Source: Hydrogenophaga aromaticivorans (GTDB taxonomy: Bacteria; Pseudomonadota; Gammaproteobacteria; Burkholderiales; Burkholderiaceae_C). From it: 64,000 nucleotides of DNA. Both the position numbers and the translations under genes were made by a program. Positions 19,294 through 27,681 of this stretch are shown here, piece by piece. The stretch covers positions 644,828-708,827 of the forward strand of contig NZ_VYGV01000016.1 of the NCBI RefSeq assembly GCF_013387465.1. Reading direction: 5' to 3'. The notes beneath the pieces were generated by a model. The model saw nothing but the letters and a program-made list of their open reading frames with translations, searched no databases and had not been told where the DNA came from. Every line of letters starts with the position of its first letter. Within the stretch, counting starts at the first letter, position 1.

Positions 19294-21293
19294 AAAAACT
19301 GCTGATCGCGAACCGGGGAGAGATATCCCGCCGGGTGATCCGTACAGCCCACGCCTTGGGCATCGCCACCGTGGCCGTGTATTCCGACGCCGACCGCGAC
19401 GCGATGCACGTGCGCGAAGCGGGCACCTCGTTCGCGCTCGGCGGCCTGGCTTCGGCCGACTCCTACCTGCGCATGGACAAGCTGCTCGAAGCCGCGCGCG
19501 CCACCGGCGCCGACGCCGTGCACCCCGGCTACGGCTTTCTGAGTGAAAACGCACACTTCGCCCAGGCCGTGATCGACGCCGGGCTGACCTGGGTCGGACC
19601 ACCGCCGGCTGCCATCCGCGCGCTGGGCAGCAAGTCCGCGGCCAAGGCGCTGGCCGGTCAGCAGGGCGTGCCCTGTCTGCCCGGTTACTTCGGTGCAGAC
19701 CAGCGCGATCAGACCTTCATTGCCGAGGCGCAGCGCATCGGCTTTCCGCTCATGGTCAAGGCCGTGGCGGGCGGCGGCGGGCGTGGTATGCGCCTGGTGC
19801 ACGACGCCGCGCAATTGTTGCCGGCGCTGCACAGCGCGCGCTCGGAAGCGCTCTCGGGTTTCGGCAACGGCGACCTGCTGATCGAGCGCGCCTTGCTCGC
19901 GCCGCGCCATGTGGAGGTGCAGGTGTTCGCCGACGCGCACGGGCACTGCATCCACCTCGGCGAACGCGACTGCTCGGTGCAGCGCCGCCATCAGAAGATC
20001 ATCGAAGAATCACCCAGCCCCGCGGTGTCGCCCGCGCTGCGCGCCGAGCTGGGCCGGTGCGCGGTGGCGCTGGCGCAGGCGGCGGGGTATGTGGGGGCGG
20101 GGACCGTGGAGTTTTTGCTGGAGGATGGGGGCGGGGAAAGCCCTCACCCCAACCCTCTCCCAGAGGGAGAGGGAGTCGGTCACTTCTATCTGATGGAGAT
20201 GAACACGCGCCTGCAGGTCGAACACCCGGTCACCGAAATGATCACCGGCCTCGACCTTGTCGAGTGGCAGCTGCGCATCGCGCGCGGCGAGCCGCTGCCG
20301 CTGACGCAGGAACAGGTGCGCTTCAGCGGCCACGCCATCGAAGTGCGCCTGTGCGCCGAAGACGATCACCACACGCCGCACACCGGTCGCGTGCGCCACT
20401 TCGCCGAACCCGATCTCATGGCGCCTGGCTTGCGTTTTGACCACGCGCTGGAAACCGGCAGCACCGTCACGCCGCACTACGACGCCCTGCTGGGCAAGCT
20501 CATCGCCCACGCGCCCACGCGCGCCGAGGCCATTCACCGCCTGGCGCACGCGCTGGGCGCCACGCAGGTGCTCGGCCTGCCGACCAACCGCGCCTTCCTC
20601 GCGGCCTGCCTGTGGCACCCGGTGTTTGCCGAGGGCGGTGCGCGCATTCCCTTTCTGGTCGAACACGGCGACGCGCTGCGCACCCGCCTGCAGGCCACGG
20701 CCAGCGCCGAGGGGGTGGCCGCGCTGGCCCTGCTGTACGCCGGCCAGCCGCCGGCCGTCGCCTTGGCCAGCCCCCACCCGCGCCACCTGCGGCTGCGCCT
20801 GGGCAGCAAGGTGCAAGAGTGGCTGGTGCAGGAAACCGGCCAGGGCCGCGTGCGCGTGATCCAGGGCGACCGGGTGCACGAGGCACAGGTCAGCGGCCAG
20901 CGCATCGTGCTCGACGGGGTCGGCTGGAGCGCCCGGGCCGTGGCGGTCGACCCCAGCGCCGGTGTGCCGCGCTGGCATGTGCAACTCGCGGGCGGTGACC
21001 TGCCGGGTGGCACCGCCACCGAACTCTGGCTCGACGATCTGGGTTTTGCGCCCCGCGAAGCCGCGGGGGGCGCCAGCGCTGCGCGCGAGCTGCGCGCCCC
21101 CTTCAACGGCAAGCTGATCGCCCTGCATGTGCAGACCGGGCAGACGGTGGCGCGCGGCGCGCCGCTGCTGGTGATCGAGTCCATGAAGCTGGAGCACACC
21201 CTGCACGCGCCGCGCGACACGGTGATCGAAAGCCTGAACGTGGCGCCGGGTCAGCAGGTGGCTCCCGGTCAACTGCTCGCCACCTTCCTGTGA
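19290..21293 (+). CDS. Acyl-CoA carboxylase alpha subunit: biotin carboxylase plus BCCP (AtuF/LiuD-like)
   Basis: 667-residue biotin-containing subunit. The N-terminal biotin carboxylase starts KKLLIANRGEISRRVIRTA. The ATP-grasp Gly-rich loop AVAGGGGRGMRLV is at about 155, then HIHLGERDCSVQRRHQK and MEMNTRLQVEHPVTE. The C-terminal carrier domain has the biotinylation motif ESMKLEH with Lys633. It partners the beta subunit at 15362. A single-arm copy of the palindromic repeat (20131-20179) adds about 17 residues (281-297, containing PHPNPLPEGEG) immediately before the conserved FYLMEMN strand, in frame. ATGA overlap with the hydratase gene, and its TGA shares one base with the next ATG (TGATG). 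Confidence 0.9.
   Translation: MKKLLIANRGEISRRVIRTAHALGIATVAVYSDADRDAMHVREAGTSFALGGLASADSYLRMDKLLEAARATGADAVHPGYGFLSENAHFAQAVIDAGLTWVGPPPAAIRALGSKSAAKALAGQQGVPCLPGYFGADQRDQTFIAEAQRIGFPLMVKAVAGGGGRGMRLVHDAAQLLPALHSARSEALSGFGNGDLLIERALLAPRHVEVQVFADAHGHCIHLGERDCSVQRRHQKIIEESPSPAVSPALRAELGRCAVALAQAAGYVGAGTVEFLLEDGGGESPHPNPLPEGEGVGHFYLMEMNTRLQVEHPVTEMITGLDLVEWQLRIARGEPLPLTQEQVRFSGHAIEVRLCAEDDHHTPHTGRVRHFAEPDLMAPGLRFDHALETGSTVTPHYDALLGKLIAHAPTRAEAIHRLAHALGATQVLGLPTNRAFLAACLWHPVFAEGGARIPFLVEHGDALRTRLQATASAEGVAALALLYAGQPPAVALASPHPRHLRLRLGSKVQEWLVQETGQGRVRVIQGDRVHEAQVSGQRIVLDGVGWSARAVAVDPSAGVPRWHVQLAGGDLPGGTATELWLDDLGFAPREAAGGASAARELRAPFNGKLIALHVQTGQTVARGAPLLVIESMKLEHTLHAPRDTVIESLNVAPGQQVAPGQLLATFL
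20131..20179. repeat. Palindromic repeat, copy C (single arm, inside coding sequence)
   Basis: One arm only: CCCTCACCCCAACCC then the short palindrome CTCTCCCAGAGGGAGAGGG. It is inserted in the ATP-grasp part of the biotin carboxylase gene, and the reading frame is maintained. Confidence 0.8.
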
Positions 21294-22459
21294 TGAACCC
21301 TCAACCGACCCCCGACTTCAGCGCGGAAGACCGCTCCGCGTTGCTCGACACCGTGAAGCGTTTCGCCACCCAGGCGATCGCGCCGAACGTGAACGCCTGG
21401 GACGAAGCGGGCGAGGTGCCGCGCGCGCTTTACACGCGGGCGGCTGAGCTGGGCCTGCTCGGCCTGGGCTACCCCGAGGCGCTGGGCGGCACCCCCGCGC
21501 CTTGGTCGGTGCGCAACGCCATGTCGCAGACGCTGGCGCGCTGGGGCGGCAGCGGCGGCGTGATGGCCAGCCTGTTTTCACACAACATCGGCCTGCCCCC
21601 GGTGCTCGCGCACGGCACGGCCGAGCAGCAGACCGAAATCGTTCCGCCCGTGCTGCGCGGCGAACAGATCGCTGCGCTGGGCATCACCGAACCCGGTGGG
21701 GGCTCCGACGTCGCGGGCCTGCGTTGCACCGCGCGGCTCGACGGCGGCGACTACGTGATCGACGGTGAAAAGGTGTTCATCACCTCGGGCATGCGCTGCG
21801 ACTGGATCACGCTGGCCGTCAGAACCGACTTGAAGAGCAAAGGCGCCAGCGGCCTTTCCATGATCGCCGTGCCTTGCGACGCGAAAGGCGTCTCGCGCAC
21901 GCCGCTGCAGAAGATGGGCTGGCTCTGCTCCGACACCGCACACCTGCGCTTCGACGGTCTGCGCGTGCCCGCGCGCTACCGCCTGGGCGAAGAGGGCGCG
22001 GGCTTTCGCATGATCATGGGCAACTTCAATGGCGAGCGCCTGGCGCTGGCCGCCATGGCGCTCGGTTTTGCCGAGGCCTGTTACGACGAGGCGCTGGCCT
22101 GGGCGCGCCAGCGCCAGACCTTTGGCGTGCCGCTGATCGAGCGCCAGGTGATCCGGCACAAGCTCATGGACATGCAGATGCGCATCGCATCCACCCAGGC
22201 CTGGGTGGATGCGATGGGCGCGCGCGCCGACGCGGGCGACACCGGGCCGGAATGGGTGGCCCAGGTGTGTCTGCTGAAAAATCACGCCACGCAGACCATG
22301 CAGTTCTGTGCCGACGCCGCCGTGCAGATCCTCGGCGGCATGGGCTTCATGCGCGGCACCGTGAGCGAGCGCGTCTACCGCGAGGTCAAGGTCATGATGA
22401 TCGGCGGCGGCGCCGAAGAGATCATGAAAGAACTGGCCGCGCGCCAGCTCGGCCTTTGA
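21293..22459 (+). CDS. Acyl-CoA dehydrogenase (second of the operon, AtuD-like)
   Basis: 388-residue acyl-CoA dehydrogenase. Signature segments are ALGITEPGGGSDVAGL and EKVFITSGMRCDWIT (flavin/substrate beta domain, about residues 125-170), and the C-terminal AVQILGGMGFMRGTVSERVYREVKVMMIGGGAEEIM with the helical domain. Glu in the final segment is a candidate catalytic base. The ATG at 21293 overlaps the previous stop as TGATG, so it is translationally coupled to the biotin carboxylase gene. It is the last gene of the operon, facing the DUF4148 gene only 3 bp away. Substrate is probably a citronellyl-/isoprenoid-like or branched acyl-CoA. Confidence 0.88.
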   Translation: MNPQPTPDFSAEDRSALLDTVKRFATQAIAPNVNAWDEAGEVPRALYTRAAELGLLGLGYPEALGGTPAPWSVRNAMSQTLARWGGSGGVMASLFSHNIGLPPVLAHGTAEQQTEIVPPVLRGEQIAALGITEPGGGSDVAGLRCTARLDGGDYVIDGEKVFITSGMRCDWITLAVRTDLKSKGASGLSMIAVPCDAKGVSRTPLQKMGWLCSDTAHLRFDGLRVPARYRLGEEGAGFRMIMGNFNGERLALAAMALGFAEACYDEALAWARQRQTFGVPLIERQVIRHKLMDMQMRIASTQAWVDAMGARADAGDTGPEWVAQVCLLKNHATQTMQFCADAAVQILGGMGFMRGTVSERVYREVKVMMIGGGAEEIMKELAARQLGL

Positions 22460-22462
22460 AAA

Positions 22463-22846
22463 TCAGCGCGTGGCGTTGAGCTGGCTGGCGGCCTGTGCGC
22501 TGACGGTGTGGCTGGTGGGGTAGAGGCCGGGGTACAGGTCTTTCAGCTTCTCGCCCGTTTCGTTGTTGGCCAACACGTCACCGGTGCGCAGGGCTTCCAT
22601 CAGTTCGGCCTTGACTTCGGCGCGGGTTTTGCCCGCTTCCATGTTCTGGGGGGCGTAGCGCCCCGGGTTCACCTGGTTGAGCAGGACGCCGGATTCGCCG
22701 TTGGCGGGCATGTTGCCGGTGCGGATCGCTTCGGCGAGTTCGGCGCGCACCTGGTCGCGGGTCTTGGGGCCGTCGGCGGCGAACACCTGGGTGGCGCTCA
22801 GAGCGATCAGGGCGGCGGCGATGGCGGATACGTGGTTGCGGTTCAT
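22463..22846 (-). CDS. DUF4148 secreted small protein
   Basis: 127-residue protein with a cleavable signal peptide (MNRNHVSAIAAALIALSATQ, probably cut after VFA) and two DUF4148 repeats, KTRDQVRAELAEAIRTGNMP and KTRAEVKAELMEALRTGDVL, each followed by a short polar linker and a PG(R/L)Y motif. The family is frequent in Burkholderiales; function is unknown and localisation is presumably periplasmic. It is divergent from a metal-type two-component system and shares that 195-bp intergenic region containing a CusR/CopR-like box, so induction by the same signal is possible. AGGAG precedes the ATG. Confidence 0.85.
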   Translation of the reverse strand: MNRNHVSAIAAALIALSATQVFAADGPKTRDQVRAELAEAIRTGNMPANGESGVLLNQVNPGRYAPQNMEAGKTRAEVKAELMEALRTGDVLANNETGEKLKDLYPGLYPTSHTVSAQAASQLNATR

Positions 22847-22974
22847 GGTGAAACTCCTTGTGGGCGTTGGAACGGTGGGTCAAAGCCGGTTGGGCTGGCT
22901 TCGACGGGAAAGCCGTTGTGCCTTCCCTGGAGATGAATTCTTGACACCCAAACTCACGGTTTCCGAACCGCCAG

Positions 22975-22990
22975 ATTACAAAGTTGTCAT
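22975..22990. promoter_or_regulatory. CusR/CopR-like operator box
   Basis: ATTACAAAGTTGTCAT matches the palindromic copper/silver response-regulator box ATGACAA-NN-TTGTCAT at all but one specified position. It lies 52 bp before the response-regulator start and about 130 bp before the divergent DUF4148 gene, as expected for an autoregulated metal-responsive OmpR-type regulator. Confidence 0.6.
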
Positions 22991-23041
22991 CCAGCAGATC
23001 ACCGGTGTGTGCGACCATTCCCACCTGATCGATCCACCCCC

Positions 23042-23740
23042 ATGAGCCCAGCGATGCGTGTCCTTGTCGTCGAAGACGAACCCAAACTCGTGCAGTACCT
23101 GCACCAGGGCCTCAGTGAAAACGGCTACGTCGTGGACGTCGCGCGCGACGGCATCGAAGGTCGCCGCCTGGCCACCGGCGGCAGCTACGACCTCATGCTG
23201 CTCGATGTGATGCTGCCCGGTGTCGACGGCTACGGCGTGCTGTCGGCGCTGCGCGCTCAGGACAGCAAGACGCCCGTGCTGATGCTGACGGCGCGCGACA
23301 AGATCGAAGACCGGGTCAAGGGCCTGGAGGGCGGCGCGGACGACTACCTCGTCAAGCCCTTCGCTTTCTCCGAACTGCTCGCGCGCATGGGCGCGCTGCT
23401 GCGGCGCGGCGCTTTCGCGACCACGCAGTCGGCCACCGTGTTGCGCCTGGCCGACCTGGAGGTGGACCTCGTCTCACGCCGCTGCACGCGGGGCGCACAA
23501 CGGCTGGACCTGACCGCCAAGGAGTTCAACCTGCTCGCACTGCTCATGCGCCGGCGCGGCCAGATCCTGTCGCGCACCACGCTGGCCGAACAGGTCTGGG
23601 ACATGCACTTCGATTCCGACACCAACGTGGTGGAGGTGGCGGTGCGCCGCCTGCGCGCCAAACTCGACGACCCGTTCCCGAGCCGCCTGCTGCACACCGT
23701 GCGCGGCATGGGCTATGTGCTGGAGGAGCGCGCCGAATGA
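23042..23740 (+). CDS. OmpR-family response regulator (heavy-metal CusR/CopR type)
   Basis: 232-residue two-component response regulator. The receiver domain (about 5-120) has the acidic pair EDE, phosphoacceptor Asp55 in LLDVMLPG, the Thr in MLTARD and the Lys in VKPF. The C-terminal OmpR winged helix (about 130-230) includes [15 protein letters not shown] and [16 protein letters not shown]. It pairs with the kinase whose start overlaps its stop. Start may instead be the ATG at 23054, which gives the more usual MRVLVVEDE beginning. The box at 22975-22990 suggests copper/silver-type regulation, but no efflux genes are adjacent. Confidence 0.9.
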   Translation: MSPAMRVLVVEDEPKLVQYLHQGLSENGYVVDVARDGIEGRRLATGGSYDLMLLDVMLPGVDGYGVLSALRAQDSKTPVLMLTARDKIEDRVKGLEGGADDYLVKPFAFSELLARMGALLRRGAFATTQSATVLRLADLEVDLVSRRCTRGAQRLDLTAKEFNLLALLMRRRGQILSRTTLAEQVWDMHFDSDTNVVEVAVRRLRAKLDDPFPSRLLHTVRGMGYVLEERAE

Positions 23741-25143
23741 ACCTCCCCACCTCGCTCACCCGGCCCGCCATCGAGCCCCCGGTCCCGCCCACCGATCGCT
23801 GCCTGCCGCTGCAGTGTGGACCCTCCATCGCGCGCCGCCTCTCGCGCGCCATGGCCCTGCTGATGTTTGTGGCCCTGGGCGTGCTCAGCGTCGCCAAATA
23901 TTCCGCCATCGCCATGCGCATGGAAGTGGACCAGCTCGAATCGCTGCAGGAGAAAGGCCAGTCGCTGACCAAGGCGATCGGCATCGCCTGCGAAAGCGGC
24001 GAAGCCGGCCTGCTCCAGCGCATGACCCTGTTCGACCCCGTGCGCTCCTCCACCCGGATGCAGCTGTGGCGCGGCGACGGCACCGAACTCTTCCGCGACG
24101 ACGTGGCCCCGTTCGCGCACAGCCGCAGCCTGGCGTTCGAGGTGCCGGCCGAACGCATGGTCGGCGGCAAGGTGCGCGTGCTGCTGGAGATGGACACCAC
24201 ACACGACCACCGCATCCAGCGCGAAGCCATCATCACCCTGCTCATGACCACGCTGTTCGGCTCCGCCGCGGCCGGTTTCGCGATCCAGTGGCTGGTGCGC
24301 CGCGAGCTGCGTCCGCTGCTCTCGCTGGCCCGGCAGATGGACGCCATCTCGCCGCGGCGGCTCGACCAGCGCCTGGTGGTGGAGCGTTCGTCCAAGGAGC
24401 TCGATCCCTGGGTGGCGCAGTTCAACGCCCTGATGGACCGGCTGCAGGGAGCCTACGAGCAGCTCGAAGCTTTCAACGCCGACGTGGCGCACGAACTGCG
24501 CACGCCCCTGACGGCCCTGATCGGCCAGACCGAAGTGGCGCTGTCGCGCGAGCGCAGCGCCGATTCGCTGCGCGACACGCTGGCGTCCAACCTCGAAGAA
24601 ATGCAGCGCCTCTCGGCCATCGTCAACGACATGCTGTTTCTCTCGCAGGCCGACCGCGGCGCGGTCGCCCGGCGCAGCGAACCCGTGAGCCTGGCCGAGC
24701 TCGCGCACCAGGTGGCCGAGTTCCACGAAGGCGTGCTGGACGAAGCGGGGCTGCGCCTGTCGGTGGTGGGCGATGCCCGCGTCGCGGTCGACGCCTCCCT
24801 GGTCAAGCGGGCCATGTCCAACCTGATGGGCAACGCCTCGCGCTTTGCCGAACCCGGTTCAACCGTGCAGGTGCGCATCGAACCCGACACCGGGACCGAA
24901 GGGCGGGGTGTGCAGGTGGTGGTCGAAAACCGGGGGCCGGCGATCGAGCCGCAGCACCTGCCCCACCTGTTCGACCGCTTCTTCCGGGCCGACGCAGCGC
25001 GTTGCTGCAACGAAGAAATTCACCACGGTCTGGGCCTGGCCATCGTGGCGGCCATCGCCCGCATGCACGCCGGCGACACCTTTGCCCGCTCGCAGGACCG
25101 GGTGACGCAGATCGGCTTCACTCTGGGGCCCCAGACTGCTTGA
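23737..25143 (+). CDS. Heavy-metal-type sensor histidine kinase
   Basis: 468-residue inner-membrane kinase. The first transmembrane helix is at about 35-58 ([17 protein letters not shown]), then a periplasmic sensor region (about 60-165), a second helix ([19 protein letters not shown]), a HAMP linker, and the dimerisation H-box [13 protein letters not shown] with His252. The ATP-binding domain shows N-box [11 protein letters not shown], a G1-like region and GLGLAIV. No His/Met-rich metal motif stands out in the sensor loop, so the exact ligand is unknown. The start overlaps the response-regulator stop (ATGA). Confidence 0.9.
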   Translation: MNLPTSLTRPAIEPPVPPTDRCLPLQCGPSIARRLSRAMALLMFVALGVLSVAKYSAIAMRMEVDQLESLQEKGQSLTKAIGIACESGEAGLLQRMTLFDPVRSSTRMQLWRGDGTELFRDDVAPFAHSRSLAFEVPAERMVGGKVRVLLEMDTTHDHRIQREAIITLLMTTLFGSAAAGFAIQWLVRRELRPLLSLARQMDAISPRRLDQRLVVERSSKELDPWVAQFNALMDRLQGAYEQLEAFNADVAHELRTPLTALIGQTEVALSRERSADSLRDTLASNLEEMQRLSAIVNDMLFLSQADRGAVARRSEPVSLAELAHQVAEFHEGVLDEAGLRLSVVGDARVAVDASLVKRAMSNLMGNASRFAEPGSTVQVRIEPDTGTEGRGVQVVVENRGPAIEPQHLPHLFDRFFRADAARCCNEEIHHGLGLAIVAAIARMHAGDTFARSQDRVTQIGFTLGPQTA

Positions 25144-25241
25144 TGGGCCCCCCGCCGCGCTGACCTGTGCGCGACACCCGGACCAGCTCGCCACGCGGCC
25201 CGGAGGGTGTGCCCGCCAGCCACATCGGCCACAATGACCCG

Positions 25242-25724
25242 ATGCGAACCCCACCCCCGATCCCCGCCGAATTCGAACCCGAGTTCATCGCCGGCCTCAA
25301 AGCCATCTTCGAAGAAAAAATCGTCTTCAACCAGGTGCTCGGCCTGAAGATCACCAGCCTGCTACCCGAGCGCGTGACCGCGCGCATCGACATGAAGCCG
25401 CAGCTCGTGGGCCACTACAGCTACAACCGCATCCACGGCGGCGTCATCAGCGCCGGACTCGACGCCATGGGTGGCCTGGCCTGCATGGCCGCCATCGGCG
25501 CGCGCCACATGGACGAGTCGCCCGATCAGCGCCTGCACCGCTTCGCCAAGCTCGGCACCATCGACCTGCGCATCGACTACCTGCGCCCCGGCATCGGCGA
25601 GTTCTTCGAACTGCGCGCCGAAGTCATGCGCCTGGGCTCGCGCGTCGCGAGTACGCGCATGGAATTCCTCGGCCCGGACGGCAAGCTGCTGTCCTGTGGC
25701 TCGGGTGCGTACATCGTGTCGTGA
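25242..25724 (+). CDS. Thioesterase family protein (hotdog fold)
   Basis: 160-residue single hotdog domain of the PaaI/YiiD-C type. The central helix motif YNRIHGGVISAGLDAMGG (about 64-81) and LGTIDLRIDYLRPG define the acyl-CoA-binding tunnel. Such enzymes hydrolyse short or medium acyl-CoA or acyl-aryl-CoA thioesters; the substrate is open. It stands 99 bp after the kinase gene, and a membrane protein gene follows 4 bp later. Confidence 0.8.
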   Translation: MRTPPPIPAEFEPEFIAGLKAIFEEKIVFNQVLGLKITSLLPERVTARIDMKPQLVGHYSYNRIHGGVISAGLDAMGGLACMAAIGARHMDESPDQRLHRFAKLGTIDLRIDYLRPGIGEFFELRAEVMRLGSRVASTRMEFLGPDGKLLSCGSGAYIVS

Positions 25725-25728
25725 TGCC

Positions 25729-26121
25729 ATGAAAAGGAGCCGCCTTGCGCGCTGGGCGCTGTGGCTCTGGGCCTCGCCCAACACCCTCATCGGTCTGTTG
25801 CTCGGGTTGCTGCTGCTCCCGCTGGGCGCACGTTTCCGGCGGGTGGACGGCGTGCTCGAAATCGCTGCCCTGCGCCGGCTGCCCCGGCACCGCTGGTCCT
25901 TCGCCGCCATCACCTTCGGCCACGTGATCCTGGGCACCCATGCGCAGGATCTGGAGCGCCTGCGTGCGCACGAGCTGGTGCATGTGCGGCAGTGCGAGCG
26001 CTGGGGCCCGCTGTTTCTGCCGGCGTACCTGTTGGCCGGGGCCTGGCAGTGGGTGCGGGGGCGGGATGCCTATTGGGACAACCCGTTCGAGGTGGAGGCG
26101 CGTCGGGTTGGCGGATGTTGA
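25729..26121 (+). CDS. Small membrane protein with HELVHVRQ motif, function unknown
   Basis: 130 residues, basic N-terminus, one strong hydrophobic segment (about 17-32, LIGLLLGLLLLPLGARF) and a second amphipathic region. The motif RAHELVHVRQCERWGPLF at about residues 84-101 resembles the HExxH helix of membrane metalloproteases but has Leu-Val in place of the catalytic Glu pattern (H-E-L-V-H does conserve HExxH). A third metal ligand might come from the C-terminal NPFEVEAR Glu. A minimal zinc-binding membrane protein is plausible but unproven. It lies 4 bp after the thioesterase stop, so probably cotranscribed. Confidence 0.6.
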   Translation: MKRSRLARWALWLWASPNTLIGLLLGLLLLPLGARFRRVDGVLEIAALRRLPRHRWSFAAITFGHVILGTHAQDLERLRAHELVHVRQCERWGPLFLPAYLLAGAWQWVRGRDAYWDNPFEVEARRVGGC

Positions 26122-26184
26122 GTGCTTGGTTTCGCCAGCCAGCGCCCCGTCACAATGACGGTGACGGACCGGCATCCAGCTGCG

Positions 26185-26664
26185 TCAGCCACGCCGGGCC
26201 GCTTCGACCGCTGCGATGTCGATCTTGGTCATCTCCATCATGGCCTCGAACGCGCGCCTGGCCGCCGCCGGATCGGGGTCGGTGATCGCGGCCGTCAGGG
26301 CGCGTGGCGTGATCTGCCACGACAGTCCCCACTTGTCCTTACACCAGCCGCATGCACTCTCCTGGCCACCGTTGCCGACAATCGCGTTCCACAGACGGTC
26401 CGTTTCGGCCTGGTCGTCGGTCGCCACCTGGAACGAGAAAGCCTCGCTGTGCCTGAACGCCGGCCCGCCGTTCAGTCCGAGACACGGGATGCCCATCACC
26501 GTGAACCCGACCGTCAGGACATCGCCCTGCTTGCCCGAGGGATAGTCGCCAGGCGCACGAAGGACCGCTCCCACCGCGCCGTCCGGAAAGGTCTCGGCAT
26601 AGAACTTGGCGGCGTCCAACGCGGCGCCGTCGTACCAGAGACAAATCGTGTTCTTGCTGATCAT
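26185..26664 (-). CDS. VOC-family protein (PhnB-like)
   Basis: 159-residue vicinal-oxygen-chelate fold protein of the PhnB/3-demethylubiquinone-methyltransferase-like group. It begins ISKNTICLWYDGAALDAAKFYAE and contains FTVMGIPCLGLNGGPAF, the SEAFSFQVATDDQAE metal-side strand, and CGWCKDKWGLSWQITP. Function unknown; relatives are often annotated as glyoxalase-like. The ATG at 26664 is preceded on the minus strand by AGGAGA. Monocistronic. Confidence 0.85.
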   Translation of the reverse strand: MISKNTICLWYDGAALDAAKFYAETFPDGAVGAVLRAPGDYPSGKQGDVLTVGFTVMGIPCLGLNGGPAFRHSEAFSFQVATDDQAETDRLWNAIVGNGGQESACGWCKDKWGLSWQITPRALTAAITDPDPAAARRAFEAMMEMTKIDIAAVEAARRG

Positions 26665-26787
26665 CTGGGTTCTCCTGCAGCGGGACAGACGTGCGACCCC
26701 GGGACCCCTGGCGTCACTGCGCCTTCCTCGTTTCGACATGATCACCACCGTTCCGCAACGCGACAAACGGCGGCAGCAACAACCGGT

Positions 26788-27507
26788 TCATACCGCCACC
26801 CGACTCGGCAGCAGGCGGTCGTATTCATTCTTGACCACGCTGTAGCACTCGCACACACGTCGTTCCAGGCCCGGGCGGTCCAGCACCGATATCCGACCTC
26901 GGGCATAGCGGATAAGGCCACTCTCCTGCAGCTTGCGCGCCGCTTCGGTGACGCCCTCACGGCGCACGCCCAGCATGTTGGAGATCAGATGGTGTGTCAT
27001 CACCAGCTCGTCGCCAGACAGGCGATCCAGGCTGAGCAGCAGCCAGCGGCAGAGCTGCTGGTCCACCGAGTGGTGGCGGTTGCACACCGCTGTCTGGCTC
27101 ATTTGGGTGATCAGCGCCTGGGTGAAGCGCAGCATCAGGTGCATCACCGGGATCGAGCGCTCGAACTCGGCCTTGATGGCATCAGCGTGCAGTCGGTAAC
27201 CCATGCCCGCGCTTTGCACCACGGCCTGGTTCGGTGTGGAACCGCCGCCCATGAAGATGGCGATACCCACCACGCCCTCTTGACCGACCACCGCTATTTC
27301 CGCCGAGGAGCCGTCCTCCAGCACATACAGCAGCGAAACAATGGCGTTGGTGGGGAAGTAAACGTAATGAAGAGACGCCCCGGATTCGTAGAGCACCTCG
27401 CCCAGCGGCATTTTGCAAAGTTCAAGCTGAGGCTGCCAACGAAGCCACTCGGCATCCGGCAGCGAAGCCAGCAGCTGGTTCTGGCGCGGGTCGACGGGAT
27501 CGGTCAA
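26788..27507 (-). CDS. Crp/Fnr-family transcriptional regulator
   Basis: 239-residue protein with an N-terminal cyclic-nucleotide-binding-like beta roll (about 25-130; VLYESGASLHYVYFPTNAIVSLL, VGQEGVVGIAIFMGG) and a C-terminal winged helix (about 165-230; LVMTHHLISNMLGVRREGVTEAARKLQ). No Fnr-type N-terminal cysteine cluster is present, so oxygen sensing by an iron-sulfur cluster is unlikely; the ligand is unknown. It is divergent from the CheB-CheR-PAS gene, a pairing often seen for this regulator subtype. Confidence 0.85.
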   Translation of the reverse strand: MTDPVDPRQNQLLASLPDAEWLRWQPQLELCKMPLGEVLYESGASLHYVYFPTNAIVSLLYVLEDGSSAEIAVVGQEGVVGIAIFMGGGSTPNQAVVQSAGMGYRLHADAIKAEFERSIPVMHLMLRFTQALITQMSQTAVCNRHHSVDQQLCRWLLLSLDRLSGDELVMTHHLISNMLGVRREGVTEAARKLQESGLIRYARGRISVLDRPGLERRVCECYSVVKNEYDRLLPSRVAV

Positions 27508-27681
27508 TTGGGTTGCCTCGAATGCCTGTTGTCGCGGGACACTGCGCGGATGTTGCGTTGTATTCTTTTTTGGGCCCCGTGAATACTACCCACCATCTTC
27601 TTGAGTCCGAGCATTGGGCGACTTGTGTTCACCCCAGCCCTAGCCAGCTGTCCCGTTGCGAGGGTGCCCCGATAATCGGGC

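Noticed and set aside
13798..22459. Leucine catabolic (liu) operon
   Set aside because: No MerR-type LiuR and no HMG-CoA lyase; TetR regulator, SDR, two dehydrogenases and the link to atuA fit an atu-like pathway better, though substrate is unproven.
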